Origin: Phyto melanocephala
Lineage: Eukaryota > Arthropoda > Insecta > Diptera > Rhinophoridae
Length of the DNA: 64,000 bases
NCBI GenBank assembly: GCA_941918925.1
Contig: OW799233.1
Location: 139,130,223 to 139,194,222 of the forward strand
Direction of reading: 5' to 3'
Positions 35,716-50,801 of the stretch are shown one piece after another. The position numbers and the translations under genes were made by a program. Each line of letters starts with the position of its first letter. The stretch's first letter is position 1. The notes beneath the pieces are model-generated. The model made no database searches, was not told the DNA's origin, and saw only the letters and a list, made by a program, of their open reading frames with translations.

Positions 35716-36837
35716 TATTATGTACTTCTTACCAGCATGGTTGTCAGACCTGGCAATTTCTTACCAAACGCTTTGGTATTGAAACTTGTTTGGCGGCCTC
35801 ATTTTCCATTTGGCGATATGGCGACTTAAAAATTAGTTGTCAATCTAGAAAATAGATGGCGATTTTATTACCCTTTTGTCATAAGCCACGAAATTGTTTT
35901 TAGAATCAATAAATTAAATACGAAAAAATAACAATTTTATTCTTTAATTTTTATGTATGAAATTTTATCCATTAATATGTATGCGAACAAACTGGTGGCT
36001 CGTTAAAATGGTGTGTAAAGAAAATTTTATTTTATTATCTTTTCTTACACAAATATTATAATAAAGCATCCTTCTACTTTAATTTTTTGTTTGTTATCCA
36101 ATTAACTCATATCGTTCCAGAGATAATTTTTGGCGAATAACTTTATAAAACTTGGCAGTTTAGGTAATTAGGGATTAAAAAACACAAAGCTATTGTAAAA
36201 ACTTTTTAACAAAAGTGGTGCTCGATTAATCGAACACTGGCCACTTAAGAATTTTTTTTAAAATAATTTCTTTTGATTGTAGACACAGAAGAAGAAGAAG
36301 TTTTATTATAAACTAAAACTAATTTTTTATAACAAAAATATATAAAAAAATTATTAAAATTTAAAATATATAGTTATGTTCCTTAACGATATGACTCAAA
36401 ATAATGTGTATGAAGAGCAACATTTATGTTTTGAATAAAAATTAACTCGACGTGTGACAATATTTATATCCCTTTTTTAACTTTTTGTTATTTGAAGAAT
36501 ATTTATATTTTTACGTCTTGACAGTCACAATCACTGTCGTCAGTGGCTGTATAAATTTTTCGCTATCTCTCATTACCGAATATGAAAAATTTACTTGAAA
36601 TTCTTTTTGCCGTATTATAACTTGTTTTTGGTGATGTCGGCGGAAACAGTGAAGTTTCCAAGCATTTACCAGTGCAACACTGTAATTTTGTACAGCATTG
36701 TCATATTAATTTATTTCTTCAATTACGTTGTTCTAATTTTTCATAATTGGGTTTGGTTATAGAGGATACCTTTTGCGCTATTTGGCTTTTTAGTGTAAAT
36801 TCTTGCAATGTGTCAATGACGAAAATGCTCAGTGAGG
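35716..36837. other. AT-rich spacer
   Basis: No recognised gene or bounded repeat. A (GAA)n patch lies at 36289-36300. The mariner relic follows. Confidence 0.4.
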
Positions 36838-37530
36838 CTTACCATTTGACCGCGATTAGACTTACAAACCGAAAAGACTTGCAACTCATTAAATTTTATT
36901 ATCAAAATACGTGTTGTTTAAAAAATGTGTATTCGAAAATAACGTACGGTTTCATATCGGACCTACCTAAAAGGGTATTTAAGGTAAGTCAATAAATAGA
37001 AATCCGAATTCGGTGTGAAGACTAGCCATAGGCATTTTATGATCTACCAATACATCTTAAGTATGCACTGTTTTGGTACAGCTTTTAGGTCGGCGGCATC
37101 ATTGGACCGTACCTTCTCAGGAACGATGAAAATCACAACGTTAGAATCAATAGAGCAAGATGCCGTTTGATGACAATAGAGTTTTTTTTTATCCCAAAAT
37201 GGAAGAATTGAACTTGATTTACATGTACCTATAACGAAATGGTGCTATTGCCATATAACACGGGACACCATTAACCTATTGAAAAGTGAGTTTGGTGAGC
37301 AATTTATCTCACGTTTTGGAGAAATTCATTAAGCCACCAAGATTATACGATTAGACCTTACTAGACCAGTTTTTGTAGGGTACGTGAAGTCTGTCATATA
37401 CAGGGCTCACCCAGCCACAATTTCACCCTTAGCAGACAACATTAAGTACATCAAAAAGTATGAAGAAATGGTAAAAAAGTATATACCAGATACTAATTTA
37501 TTGCACAAAATAAATATTTCCTTAAATTTT
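36838..37530 (+). pseudogene. Mariner transposase relic, both ends of the protein
   Basis: The N-terminal part reads LTNRKDLQLIKFYYQNTCCL, KNVYSKI and ISDLPKRVFK (36858-36985), matching the first helix-turn-helix of mariners (YYQN-CSVK---R). From about 37060 broken frames give VGGIIGPYLLRNDENH, then SEFGEQFISRFGEIH (about 37287-37330), then YVKSVIYRAHPATISPLADN (37382-37440), the C-terminal DFFLWGYVK--VY---P-T region. The central part with FTDEAHF is missing. It is a different mariner lineage from those at 19490 and 27637, judging by its residues. The paired open frames on both strands at 37384-37709 are this relic and its shadow. Confidence 0.7.
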
Positions 37531-37773
37531 GCTAATACTCTATGTTTTTTTTTAATTTGCAAGACTGAAACGGTTACAAACTCACCCGGAAGTTCACAAA
37601 GCGACCATGCTTCTGACATCAGTAGTTGTAAATGTTTAAGATCTTTATAAACAAAACATACAAAAAAACCTTTGTAAAAAGAAATGTTATCGGGCGTTAT
37701 TACATACAAAAATATGCACGTTCGAAAGAAAGTAAAAATTTAAATCCGCCTGTAAAGTATCAATTTCAACAGA

Positions 37774-37859
37774 CATATCGCCGTTCGTAAACTATTATGT
37801 TCTATAGGTATATGTTTTATGAGTCATATAGAACAATATAACTTACGAACGACGATATG
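37774..37859. repeat. Imperfect 35-bp hairpin
   Basis: CATATCGCCGTTCGTAA at the left is mirrored by the inverse of CATATCGTCGTTCGTAA at the right, with further pairing TTCTATA/TATAGAA inside and a loop of roughly 15 bases. About 35 bases per arm with a few mismatches. It could be a very short foldback element or the stem of a small RNA. Nothing else identifies it. Confidence 0.6.
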
Positions 37860-38303
37860 AGATTACATGTAGGTCGTAAAAGTGATAAGTCACATATAAA
37901 AAACGTCTCGTGTGATGGAACCTTACACAATAATAAAATCTATTTTTGCAATCTGCATTCCGTTATTTATTTTAAGCAAAAATAAAAAATATGATAATCC
38001 ACAATGTTTTGTAATTAGTCTAAATAAAAGAAACAAAAGTGCTTAATAGTGCTCAGTGTTTGATTTTTCAAACATTGTACTTTGAAGGAATATTACAACA
38101 ATACAATTCAGAAACAAAAACATTTATTTTAAATTGTTGAGAGTTTAGTCGTTTTATAATTAAACTACATTTAAACTTTTTAAATTTTTTTATACTGTAT
38201 AAAAAGATATCAGTTTTTAAAATTATGTTTAAATTAATGGTTTTTCTTTTTCTTTGTTACAAAAGCGGGAGCGAAAAGAGTATTTATACCTCCTCTTGCA
38301 TTT
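37860..38303. other. AT-rich spacer before the microsatellite
   Basis: No gene or element recognised. Confidence 0.4.
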
Positions 38304-42460
<4,157 letters not shown>

Positions 42461-43929
42461 AGACCTGACTGAATGGTGGCCCCGGTGTACTACACTCAAA
42501 AACAAAAATATGGTTGTGGTAACCATAATCGAAGAGCAACATGCTATGATTGAATTGTATGATTATGGTTAAAACATATAATGGTTACCAGTTATCATTA
42601 TTATGTTTAATTAAAGTATCATTGAATAATCATATATATGACTACAATTGAAATCGATTATCTTTGCTTTTTTACGGCAAATTATTGTCTTTTTATACCC
42701 GCCACCAAAAAAATGGTGGGGGTATATTCATTTTGTCATTCCGTTTGTAACACATCGAAATATCCATTTTAGACCCCATAAAGTATATATATTCTGAATC
42801 ATGGTTTGTTTTGATGACGATCTAGCTATGTCCTTCGAACATCGAATAAAATGGAATTGTGTCCAAACGGATTAACGTAGACTCATGAAACTTCGAATAT
42901 ATATTTCCTGAGTAAAAACAATATTATTCCCCGAAAATTTCTAAATCTATGCATTAGGAGAAGAGTTATCGATCAAAATGTACGAAAATGTATACCGCAC
43001 AGTGTATTTTTCGGTATATTTAAAAACAAAAACGTCATAAAAGCAACAAAATTGGATGTACGACTCTGAAATTTTGCACACGTGACTTTTTGGTCAAATT
43101 ATTTTTTCTAACGTAAAATCAATGTGCCACGCTTACTTTTACGCCCACCTCCCATATAACGCTTTACCTAAAATTCATATAATTTCTCTATTAATAAAGA
43201 TTTTGGAATAATAAATGGCTATATTAAAACATCTAAGTTGTACTCATTCGCAAAAACAACTTTGACGCGCCTACTATAACGCCCACTTTTCACGTTATTT
43301 ACCGTTAATGAAATTTAAAAGCTCATAAAACCGCCAAAGTTAGAGTTTTGATGATCAAATTTGCTACGTATATCCTTCCTTGGCACAAAAATTGTTGTGC
43401 CAAAAAGTTAAGGTGACACGCCCACTTTAACGCCTACCTCCCATATAACGTTTTATCTTAAATTCATGTAATTTCTCTATTGACAAAGTTTTTGGGAAAA
43501 TAAAAGACAATATTGAAATATCTAAGTTGTATTTATTAGCAGAAACTTTATTGACACACCTACTTTAACGCCCACTTTCATTGAAAGACTACATTTACAA
43601 AAGCATTTTAGTAGCATATCGAAGTATCTGATGGTCCAAATTTTCAATGACAATGTTGATGCTCAATTGTTGGGCATGACGATGAGGCGATGTTGACTGC
43701 TCTTTTGCCACACTATCGCAAAAACCAGCAGTGGTTCCCATTCAACGAAATAAGAAGGCATTCACAGATTTTCTAACATTTGATACAGACCTGTTTTGCA
43801 GAAATTTAAATATTTTTACAATTCTCCCGATTGTGGACGAATTTGAACGATTATGTTGATCAAAATAATTACGAAGTGCATAAAATGCATTTTGTTTTGA
43901 ACGCCCATTTTCATAAAAAAACCTGAATA

Positions 43930-44139
43930 TTAAAACTGAAAATTAATTTGCAGTTAATATTAATTATAATTAATTATAATAATTAATTAATTAATAATTA
44001 ATAAATTAATAATTAATAATAATGAATTTTCCTGAAGATGCTACACGAAAGAGTAGCGAAATATTGAGAGTTTAGATACAAAAATTGGATATTTAAATAT
44101 GAAAATTTAAAAAAAGAGATCAAATAAAATAAGTAATTT
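43930..44139 (+). mobile_element. 210-bp hammerhead-bearing insert with 10-bp target duplications
   Basis: AACCTGAATA occurs at 43920-43929 and again at 44140-44149, flanking a segment absent from the sister element arms. The segment has a (TAATTAAT)n-rich first half and a hammerhead-like motif at 44027-44070. Its tail AAAAAAAGAGATCAAA resembles AAAAAAAAGTGATCTTT downstream of the other motif (28557-28573). Size, ribozyme and target duplication fit a small non-autonomous Penelope-like or retrozyme-type retroelement. No protein is encoded. Confidence 0.6.
44027..44070 (+). ncRNA. Hammerhead-ribozyme-like motif
   Basis: Core CTGAAGA (44032-44038), one extra T, stem II GCTAC/GTAGC with an 8-base loop (44040-44057), GAAA (44058-44061), a loopless 2-bp stem III (GAAATATT) and the permitted cleavage triplet ATT. 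Stem I is TTTTC (44027-44031) with GAGAG (44066-44070), using two G-U pairs. Stem II and loop differ from the 28496 copy while pairing is kept, which is the pattern of a maintained RNA structure. Confidence 0.55.
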
Positions 44140-45131
44140 AACCTGAATAACTTTAACGCGTTACTCATTTAGGTATCTTTCCACTGTTCAAATTAAGTTA
44201 GACTGAGATTGAGAAATGTCAAATGAAATGCAAAAAAAAAAACTTGTTGCTTATGTGTGGTTCACCTTCAACAGGGGCCCTTAAAAATTAACCACCCTCT
44301 ACAAAGAAAATAATACATATTTCATTTTTAAGAGATCATTCCATAGTGATTAACAAAATAATAAATAAGGTGCTTTAAATGTACACAAAATTGGTGGTGG
44401 GTATAAAAGATTCAGCACAGCCGAATATAGTGCTCTTACTTGTTCTGTAACATACACATATTTAATTACCGATTTAATTTCAATCTTCATATCAATATTT
44501 TTTTACATTTTCTTGTTGTTTCTCCAATTTTTTCAAAACTTCTGTCAATTTTTTTGACAACAGTTGAAATCAAATTATTATTAAAAACAACTATAGCTTC
44601 ATTGATTTGTTATCATACTGTTGCCTTACCTATTATTTAATGATAATTTGTAATTTTTAATGCTTTTAAATAATTTGTTATTGTTGTCGAATAATTTTTT
44701 TTTAAATCATACTATTTTTAAATGATAACCATTTTGAAATTTTTACGAAAAGTAAACATTGAATGATACAATTCAAACAAATGCTTGATTATCGTGACAA
44801 AATATATGATGAAATGAAACAAAAATAACTATTACTTATTTTCGACAACCAAATATTGTTATAGAAACTATAATATGACCATCGTGATCATGTCGTTACC
44901 ATGGTGTTTTTTTGTGTGTAGTCAGTAGTGTGCTAGTCTGCTAGTTTGGGGGTTGCAGGATCGATTCCCGCCAGAGACTCTGGACTGGTCTGCTTCCTTT
45001 TCTCTTCTATTCTCTTTCTATTCTAATTATTCTATTCATATGGAGAGCAGAACATGCCAATTGGGCTTAAGTGTATACCTGTTATAAGTTTTGGTCTTTA
45101 AGTGCGTCTCCTTTTCAACCTAAGCTAAGTT

Positions 45132-45428
45132 AATGAAAATCTTGTGAGGAAAAATAAAAATAAAATTAAATAACTTAAGAAAAAAGGTAACAGTAATTTT
45201 CATTTATTCCCTTATCTCTATAATTTCTTTTATTAAAATTTTTTCACTTTTTCGCTAAACTTTAACAAAAAGTTTTACTTTTATTTCAGCGACTCATGGA
45301 ATAGGAACAAAAAACCCCCTTTAAAATAAATATAAATTAGCAAATTACTTTATTAATTTACAGAGCAGAAATTGTGAAAAGAATTCTTTTCATTTTCATT
45401 AATTTTATCGCATTATTTGCAAAGCTGA
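45132..45428. other. AT-rich spacer
   Basis: Contains a plausible 3' splice acceptor (TTTTACTTTTATTTCAG ending at 45290) followed by a short frame (DSWNRNKKPPLK then stop). Too little to call an exon. Confidence 0.35.
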
Positions 45429-45608
45429 AATTTCTATGTGGATTCAATTACTTCTGGTGAAATTGCGGAACTTTTCTTAAAGAGTCTAATTAGAAACGAT
45501 GTGAATATTAATGAACAAGTTGGAATGATGTTTTTTGCAGGCAGAATGCAGCAGATTAGTATCAGCTTTCTTAGTTTAAAGACCTGCAGATTTTTTTTTA
45601 ATTTCTAA
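45429..45608 (+). other. Unrecognised 59-codon open stretch without a start
   Basis: Between a stop at 45426-45428 and TAA 45606-45608 the frame reads NFYVDSITSGEIAELFLKSL, then IRNDVNINEQVGMMFFAGRM. Composition is more protein-like than its surroundings. An internal TTTTTTGCAG (45531-45540) could be an acceptor. I recognise no family. It may be a transposon relic, an exon or chance. Confidence 0.2.
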
Positions 45609-45959
45609 TTTTTTATAAAGTAAGTAGTACACGTGGACGTCCACACTCAGGAAAAAGATTGGTGGAAAACGGTTAAAACAATAAAAATAGTATTGCAAAT
45701 AATAAAAGTTTGTAAAAAGAACAGATATTATATATTTATAAACGAAAAAATACAAGAGTATTAGAAATTTATTGCTGAGGACAACTAAATTAGTTCTCAC
45801 AACCAATTAGCCTTATTAATAAGATTTTTCTTCAATTCACTTATATCACAACCGAATTTAATTGTCTGAATTAGGGTTCACAACTAAATTTTAATTCATG
45901 CAATAAAAAATCCTATATTCCAATGTTTTATTTTAAATAAAAATGAAATTTTAGTTATT

Positions 45960-46060
45960 GCAAATAAGTATTGGTAGGTAAGGTAGGTAGGTAAGGCTGG
46001 TGCAAAGTTACCCTCACACCTTCACTCGGAGACCATTACGGTCCATTGTGACGTAAGTAT
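45960..46060 (+). repeat. GGTAGGTAAG-rich repeat scrap
   Basis: GGTAGGTAAGGTAGGTAGGT is followed by a GC-rich tract CACTCGGAGACCATTACGGT and CCATTGTGA. The arrangement resembles 3' tails of some fly non-LTR elements, but no coding part is attached. Confidence 0.35.
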
Positions 46061-46603
46061 TAGTTACTTGCATTATTACAATTCGTTTGCATTAAACAAA
46101 TGCTTAGAGTTAAACTATATTTGGTGTTTACAAACGAAAATTGTTACATGTAATAATTATTTGTTACAAACAATTAAAAGCAATTATTATCTTTCAAAAA
46201 AAATTTATTTTTCTGTCAATAGTGAAAAATTTACATATGTAAGTCAAAATGAAAATTAATTTATTTTATTGAGGAATATTTTTTAAAAATAAAGAAATAT
46301 GTATACAAAATTTTAAATTACTGTTTTGTTACACAAAATGAAATCTGCGAGAGACTGTTTAATAAGGTAAGGACTCGATTTTACATTTCAAAATATTATT
46401 ATGCATTTTAGTACTCAAAATAAACTTTCAAATACGGAAATTTGCAAGTTATACTAACGTCAAAGACGGTGCTGTACTAGGAATGCGAAATTGTTTCAAG
46501 TCACTTTAAATGCATACATATGGACATGCATTCAGTTGTAGTAAGTATACATATATCGCTATAGTATAACCGAATAAACTTAACGATTCTTACTTCCTTG
46601 CAG
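46061..46603. other. AT-rich spacer
   Basis: No gene recognised. It ends in an intron-like 3' end (CTTAACGATTCTTACTTCCT then TGCAG). Confidence 0.4.
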
Positions 46604-46660
46604 CGTTTGCACCGCCGCGTAATGGCCGTGTTGGACAAGACGAGTACAGTTAGAGACTAA
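46604..46660 (+). CDS. Candidate 3'-terminal host exon
   Basis: Preceded by a textbook acceptor: branch-like CTTAAC, pyrimidine tract, TTGCAG ending at 46603. The following 50-57 bases are GC-rich, unlike all sequence nearby. One frame gives FAPPRNGRVGQDEYS then TAG (46606-46653). Another gives RLHRRVMAVLDKTSTVRD then TAA (46604-46660). A run containing AATAAA (46758-46763) lies 100 bp downstream and could be a polyadenylation signal. No family recognised. Same strand as the candidate exons at 23480. Confidence 0.3.
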   Translation, partial: RLHRRVMAVLDKTSTVRD

Positions 46661-49600
46661 AAGGAAAATCAAGAATCTTATCTTAATAATAATTGCAATT
46701 TCTAATTTTATTTAGATACATATTTATTTTATAGGTATATTATGTCAATATTATTAAATAAAAAAATCCTGTTAATCGAACAATAAATAATGATTATTCT
46801 TTTGGTAACACCAATTCAGTTTTTTATTTCAATTGCATCAATCATTTATTTGGAAACAAGTACAGTTTGTTTTTAAAATATCAATAATACCAACTAATAA
46901 AATCTGCTAACACAACCGTTGGGTTACTAAAATTGTACTGTTGCTACTAAATCTACCAAGCTAAAAAACAAATTGTTCAGTTATTACAAACGAATCTTTT
47001 AGATAGTACGTAGAACCGAATGAATTCGATTGGCAACAAATTCGGTTGCCACAATGAATCTCTTTTCTGTGTGCAGTAATGAAAAGAGGGGCTTTTGTAA
47101 AAATTTCATTTATCAAAAAAATTTAATTCTTAGGACAGTCACACATGATTTTTGTTTTAATGGCTTTTGTTTCGAACTAAATTTCGCAATATATCGTTTG
47201 GGTTATATGTTTCTATTAAAATCACTTTTATTGGTTTTAAAATAAAAAATTAAAGGGTCTTTCTTTAAGGTCTATAGAATAACTGTGAAACTAGCTGTCT
47301 TACTGATGAAGTAAGATTATTTTATTTTAGAAAAATAAGGATGCAAGTAAATTATATCGTGGAAATTAATTTTCAAAATTTGCGCTCTATTCACCAAACT
47401 TAACGAGCCTTTCAAGTTTATGGTGTAGTAGTAGGTTGTGGATAGTGGAGGTGAAGGGGTTACGTAAAATATCTATTTTGTTAGATAAAAAGTAAAAGTA
47501 AAGTAAAAAATGATCTAATCTTATCAAATTTAATAAATAATAACCAGATATCAATACTAAATACTATTTACTCAATTTGAAGACGATCAAATAAGATTAA
47601 AGATGTCTAAGGGAAATTAATTTTAATATAAATTTAACAGTGTTGAAGTTATTAAGTCCAATAAGATATTTTCAATTATAGCGAATTTAATAAATAGAAG
47701 TGTTAGTTAAATACATGTTCATACGCTGCCAGTAAATGGAAGTTTAATTCTGTATAGTTGCGTCCTTATAGTCACTACTTCGACACAACTAGTATACAGT
47801 GTCCAACTTCACAACAACAAATTACATTGATTTCGATTTTTACTCTTCCTTCGGTTAAATTTCATTGTAATTTAAACCATCATAATAGTTACTATTAAGT
47901 CAGTTAAAAATTATACTAAAATTAAATAGATATAACACTTTTATTCGGCATTAGAAGTTACTTTTTGGTTAGTAAAATATTTTGCAAAAACAAAATATAC
48001 GTGTTTCGTGTTTTGCACCTTCTTTTGATCAGTTTTATTGTACTTTTAACTATCGAAATACACACTTTCAAGTTATTAACCTACTTTAAAAAAAACTATA
48101 AAAATATAAGCCGTTTTCTGTATCTAAAATGTAAGTTTTTGGTTAATTTAAAAAAAAAAATATAATTATATTATTATTGAACTTTGATCCCTTTACTTTT
48201 GCACTAAAGAATTTTTGAAAAAATAAAGCTAATGCAATTAACAGTTAAATTGAAAACCAGACGCTATTTAGTGTTAATGTGGTTAAAAGTCGACATTATT
48301 AAAGTAAATATTAAAAATAAACATTAATAAATATTATTTTATTAAATAAATATAAAATATTAAATAAATATAATATATAAAATTTTGTACAAAATTTAAA
48401 ATGTACATAGCTGGTTTTATTCACTTATTTTTTAATTTTTTAAATACTTTTATATGTTATAATTAATAACTATAAAAATTAATCAACAATATATTTACAA
48501 GAAGTCCAAAAAAATTTTTCCAATACGATAAAATATTTCAGTTAAATTTTTAAATATAAATTGTCATAAGTGCATATATTATTTATATAAATTTTCCTTT
48601 ATTCGCAAATTCCTAACGATCATTTTATTATTTGTCTTTTCTAATCTATCAACTTTGACACAAGGCTCCAAATAATCACACATATTTCGTATAGAACAAG
48701 TTAAGTTTTATTTTGTTTCTACGTAGTTGCACCTTTTTGATAAGACGTGAAGTAAAAAATCATATTATAAAATGCACCGAAACTTTTTTAATAAGAAAAC
48801 GATACCAAAGCGTTATTATAAAAATACAATAATTCGTCACCGAAGCATTGTACTACATATGAAACTAAGAAAGTGACTAAATAGTCTCACCTGTTAAGTT
48901 TTATAGAAATGAAACGTTTCTTCACGAAAGGGGACACTATTTAGATTAGAAAATGATAGCAAATTCGATGATCCTTAACTTTCTGCCGTTACTCTTAAGT
49001 ATTTTTTTTGGATCGAAACTGTTTGAAAGGTAAATACCTGAATATTTTTTCTTTAATTTTTAAAAACTTAAAATTTTTTACAAACACAATTACAGAAACA
49101 CAGGCTTCAAATTGTCCAATCCCTACTGCACTCCCAAGGCCAATATATAAAAAAAAACATTCTTTAACTTTGACGCAATATGTGTAACGGTGCTTAAAAT
49201 TAAGCAAAAAATTAAAATTAAAATTAAAAATAAAATTAAGTCAAGTTTTTGTTCAGAAAAATTCTTACTTAGAAAACAACAACATAATTAAAAACTTAAC
49301 TTTGTTGTTTTAATTAAAAGTTTTGCACTGAAATGGCAATTATTAGAACTTTGAACTTATGTAAAATCATGCTTAATAAACTTAAGTTTCATACATGTGT
49401 AGCAAACATAAGTATATTTATATTTATAACACAATTTTAAAATTTTTATTTGAATTTGAATTATTTTCAAATATACACGGCGCTTATATAAACAAATTCA
49501 CTTCTTTAAATTTTTACTAAAATACATTAAATTTGCTTCCTGTTAATAAAAATATATATAAAATAAGAAGATTGAAAAAAATATGCTTAAAACAAAAATT

Positions 49601-50763
49601 TTGAAATGTATGAAACTAAAGTACATTACACAAATGCAAAACTGAATAAATCTATAAAAAAGTGAACAAAACGAAACCAAAAATTATAAAAGAAAGCCAA
49701 CAACATCTATGATGTTCAGAAAAAAAGAAGCAAACTAAACTAAAACAAAAATAAACTTTAATGTAAATTCACCAAAAAAATATTTGTATATACATACATA
49801 CGTATGTATATATTGCCGCAAATCTACAATATATCAGTAGTAGAAGTAATAATACAAACAAAAAAGTATGTATTCAAAAATGCTTTTATCTTTCATTTAA
49901 CTGCAAGTTAAGTGAAAAGGCCTTCAAGCTTCGGCCCATCGTTTACAAAAACAAGTACGTACAAAATAAATAAAATACGAAAAAAAAATTACAATACACA
50001 CATACATGTATACTTACCTACAAATAAATAAACAAATATCTATACAAATACGCTCATAGTAGCACACACTTAAAATTTTACACAGATTCTTTACTTCTAC
50101 TACAATTACACGCATACATAAATACATCTATAGCTACTCATTGTGCTATTTGCATTTTTTGGCAGCTTACAAAGCTTAAATACAACAAAATAAGAACAAC
50201 AACAACAAAAATATTAACCAGTTAAAAGAAATAAAAATGTACACATACTACCAAAAAGAGGGTACTAGAGGCCACTCATATGAAAATTAACACTTGGGTG
50301 GGTCCATCGGGTTTTAAATACTGGGATTAAAATTAGAATGAAATAAATTAAGTTTTTTAAAAGTGAATTTGTTTTCAAATCACCAACTTCAAATTCTTTA
50401 AATGTTTTTACTTTGAAACATTTGTTCGATATAAATGAAGTCAAAGTTTTGACTAAAGTTAATTGTGATCATTTTCCATATTTCTGATAACGTATAGATT
50501 CCACTTTGAATGAACTGCTCTATTGTTTGAATTTAAAAGTATGGTCACACGATTGCCTCAGTGCACCGATTTTAAACAATTTCTACTGTGTAAAAAAATG
50601 CAAGAAAATGTCTCAATCAAATTGTCTGCAATCAGATGATTGTCTCAGTTTTTGTAAATTTTACTGTCGCAAGTTGGTGCAAAACGATAAAACGGCAATA
50701 ATTGCCGTTTAACGGTCTTACGATTGCAAAAAAACTATTATCTACCAATGCAAAGATCTTTAT
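46661..50763. other. Long AT-rich stretch without a recognised gene
   Basis: Low-complexity A/T-rich sequence. The frames of 60-70 codons here (47030-47245, 47965-48165, 49207-48995) show no domain. Two blocks containing ACGATTG (50543-50560, GGTCACACGATTG; 50712-50726, GGTCTTACGATTG) form a weak direct repeat. Confidence 0.45.
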
Positions 50764-50801
50764 GCCCAGTTGGCATGTTTGCGCTCCATATGAATAGAAT
50801 A
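50764..50801 (-). repeat. SINE/non-LTR fragment next to the second MITE
   Basis: GCCCAGTTGGCATGTTTGCG and CTCCATATGAATAGAATA match, inverted, the middle of the SINE at 45033-45068 (TATTCATATGGAGAGCAGAA, CATGCCAATTGGGC). The fragment is cut by the MITE at its right. What lies to its left is not clearly SINE. Confidence 0.55.

Larger units (their letters stand above)
42694..44444 (+). mobile_element. Mini-me-like element (1751 bp) inserted in the MITE
   Basis: Complete 5' terminus (TATACCCGCCACC after GTCTTT), TATATATA block and a core that lacks the GTCY array. It has internal 'CGCCCACTTT' repeats, an extended mariner relic, a 210-bp hammerhead-bearing insert and the 3' hairpin with ACTTGTT (to 44444). 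It is contiguous where the palindrome arms carry their extra 870-bp segment and second 5' terminus, so it shows the simpler family structure. Comparison with the empty site at 50972-50985 shows at most a base or so gained, as expected for Helitron-like insertion without target duplication. Confidence 0.85.
42493..44918. mobile_element. MITE with TA-flanked CACNCAAA ends, itself interrupted
   Basis: Left end CACTCAAAAACAAAAATATGG and right end inverse of CACACAAAAAAACACCATGG, with TA on both outer sides (42491-42492, 44919-44920), as in Tc1/mariner-type insertions. Its sequence continues on both sides of the mini-me element (201 bp left, 474 bp right, 675 bp total). It is clearly related to the uninterrupted copy at 50802-51384. 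Includes the near-palindrome ATGGTTGTGGTAACCAT. No coding. Confidence 0.8.
42461..45131 (+). mobile_element. tRNA-derived SINE split by a nested insertion
   Basis: The 5' head (GGTGGCCCCGGTGTAC, 42475-42490) and the rest (GTCAGTAGTGTGCTAGTCTG onward, 44921-45131) flank the MITE. The joined head has a box-A-like TAGTCAGTAGTGTGC and a box-B-like GGATCGATTCC (44959-44969), as expected for an RNA polymerase III promoter of tRNA origin. A CT-rich middle follows, then a 3' tail (AAGTGTATACCTGTTATAAG ... CTCCTTTTCAACCTAA, 45069-45124) that matches the 3' end of the non-LTR elements at 60970-61030 and 32093-32141. Without the insertion the SINE would be about 245 bp. Its head boundary is approximate. 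Confidence 0.7.

Noticed and set aside
44921..44990. A possible tRNA gene (box-B-like GGATCGATTCC)
   Set aside because: No acceptor or anticodon stems fold cleanly, and the sequence continues into a SINE body and LINE-like tail.
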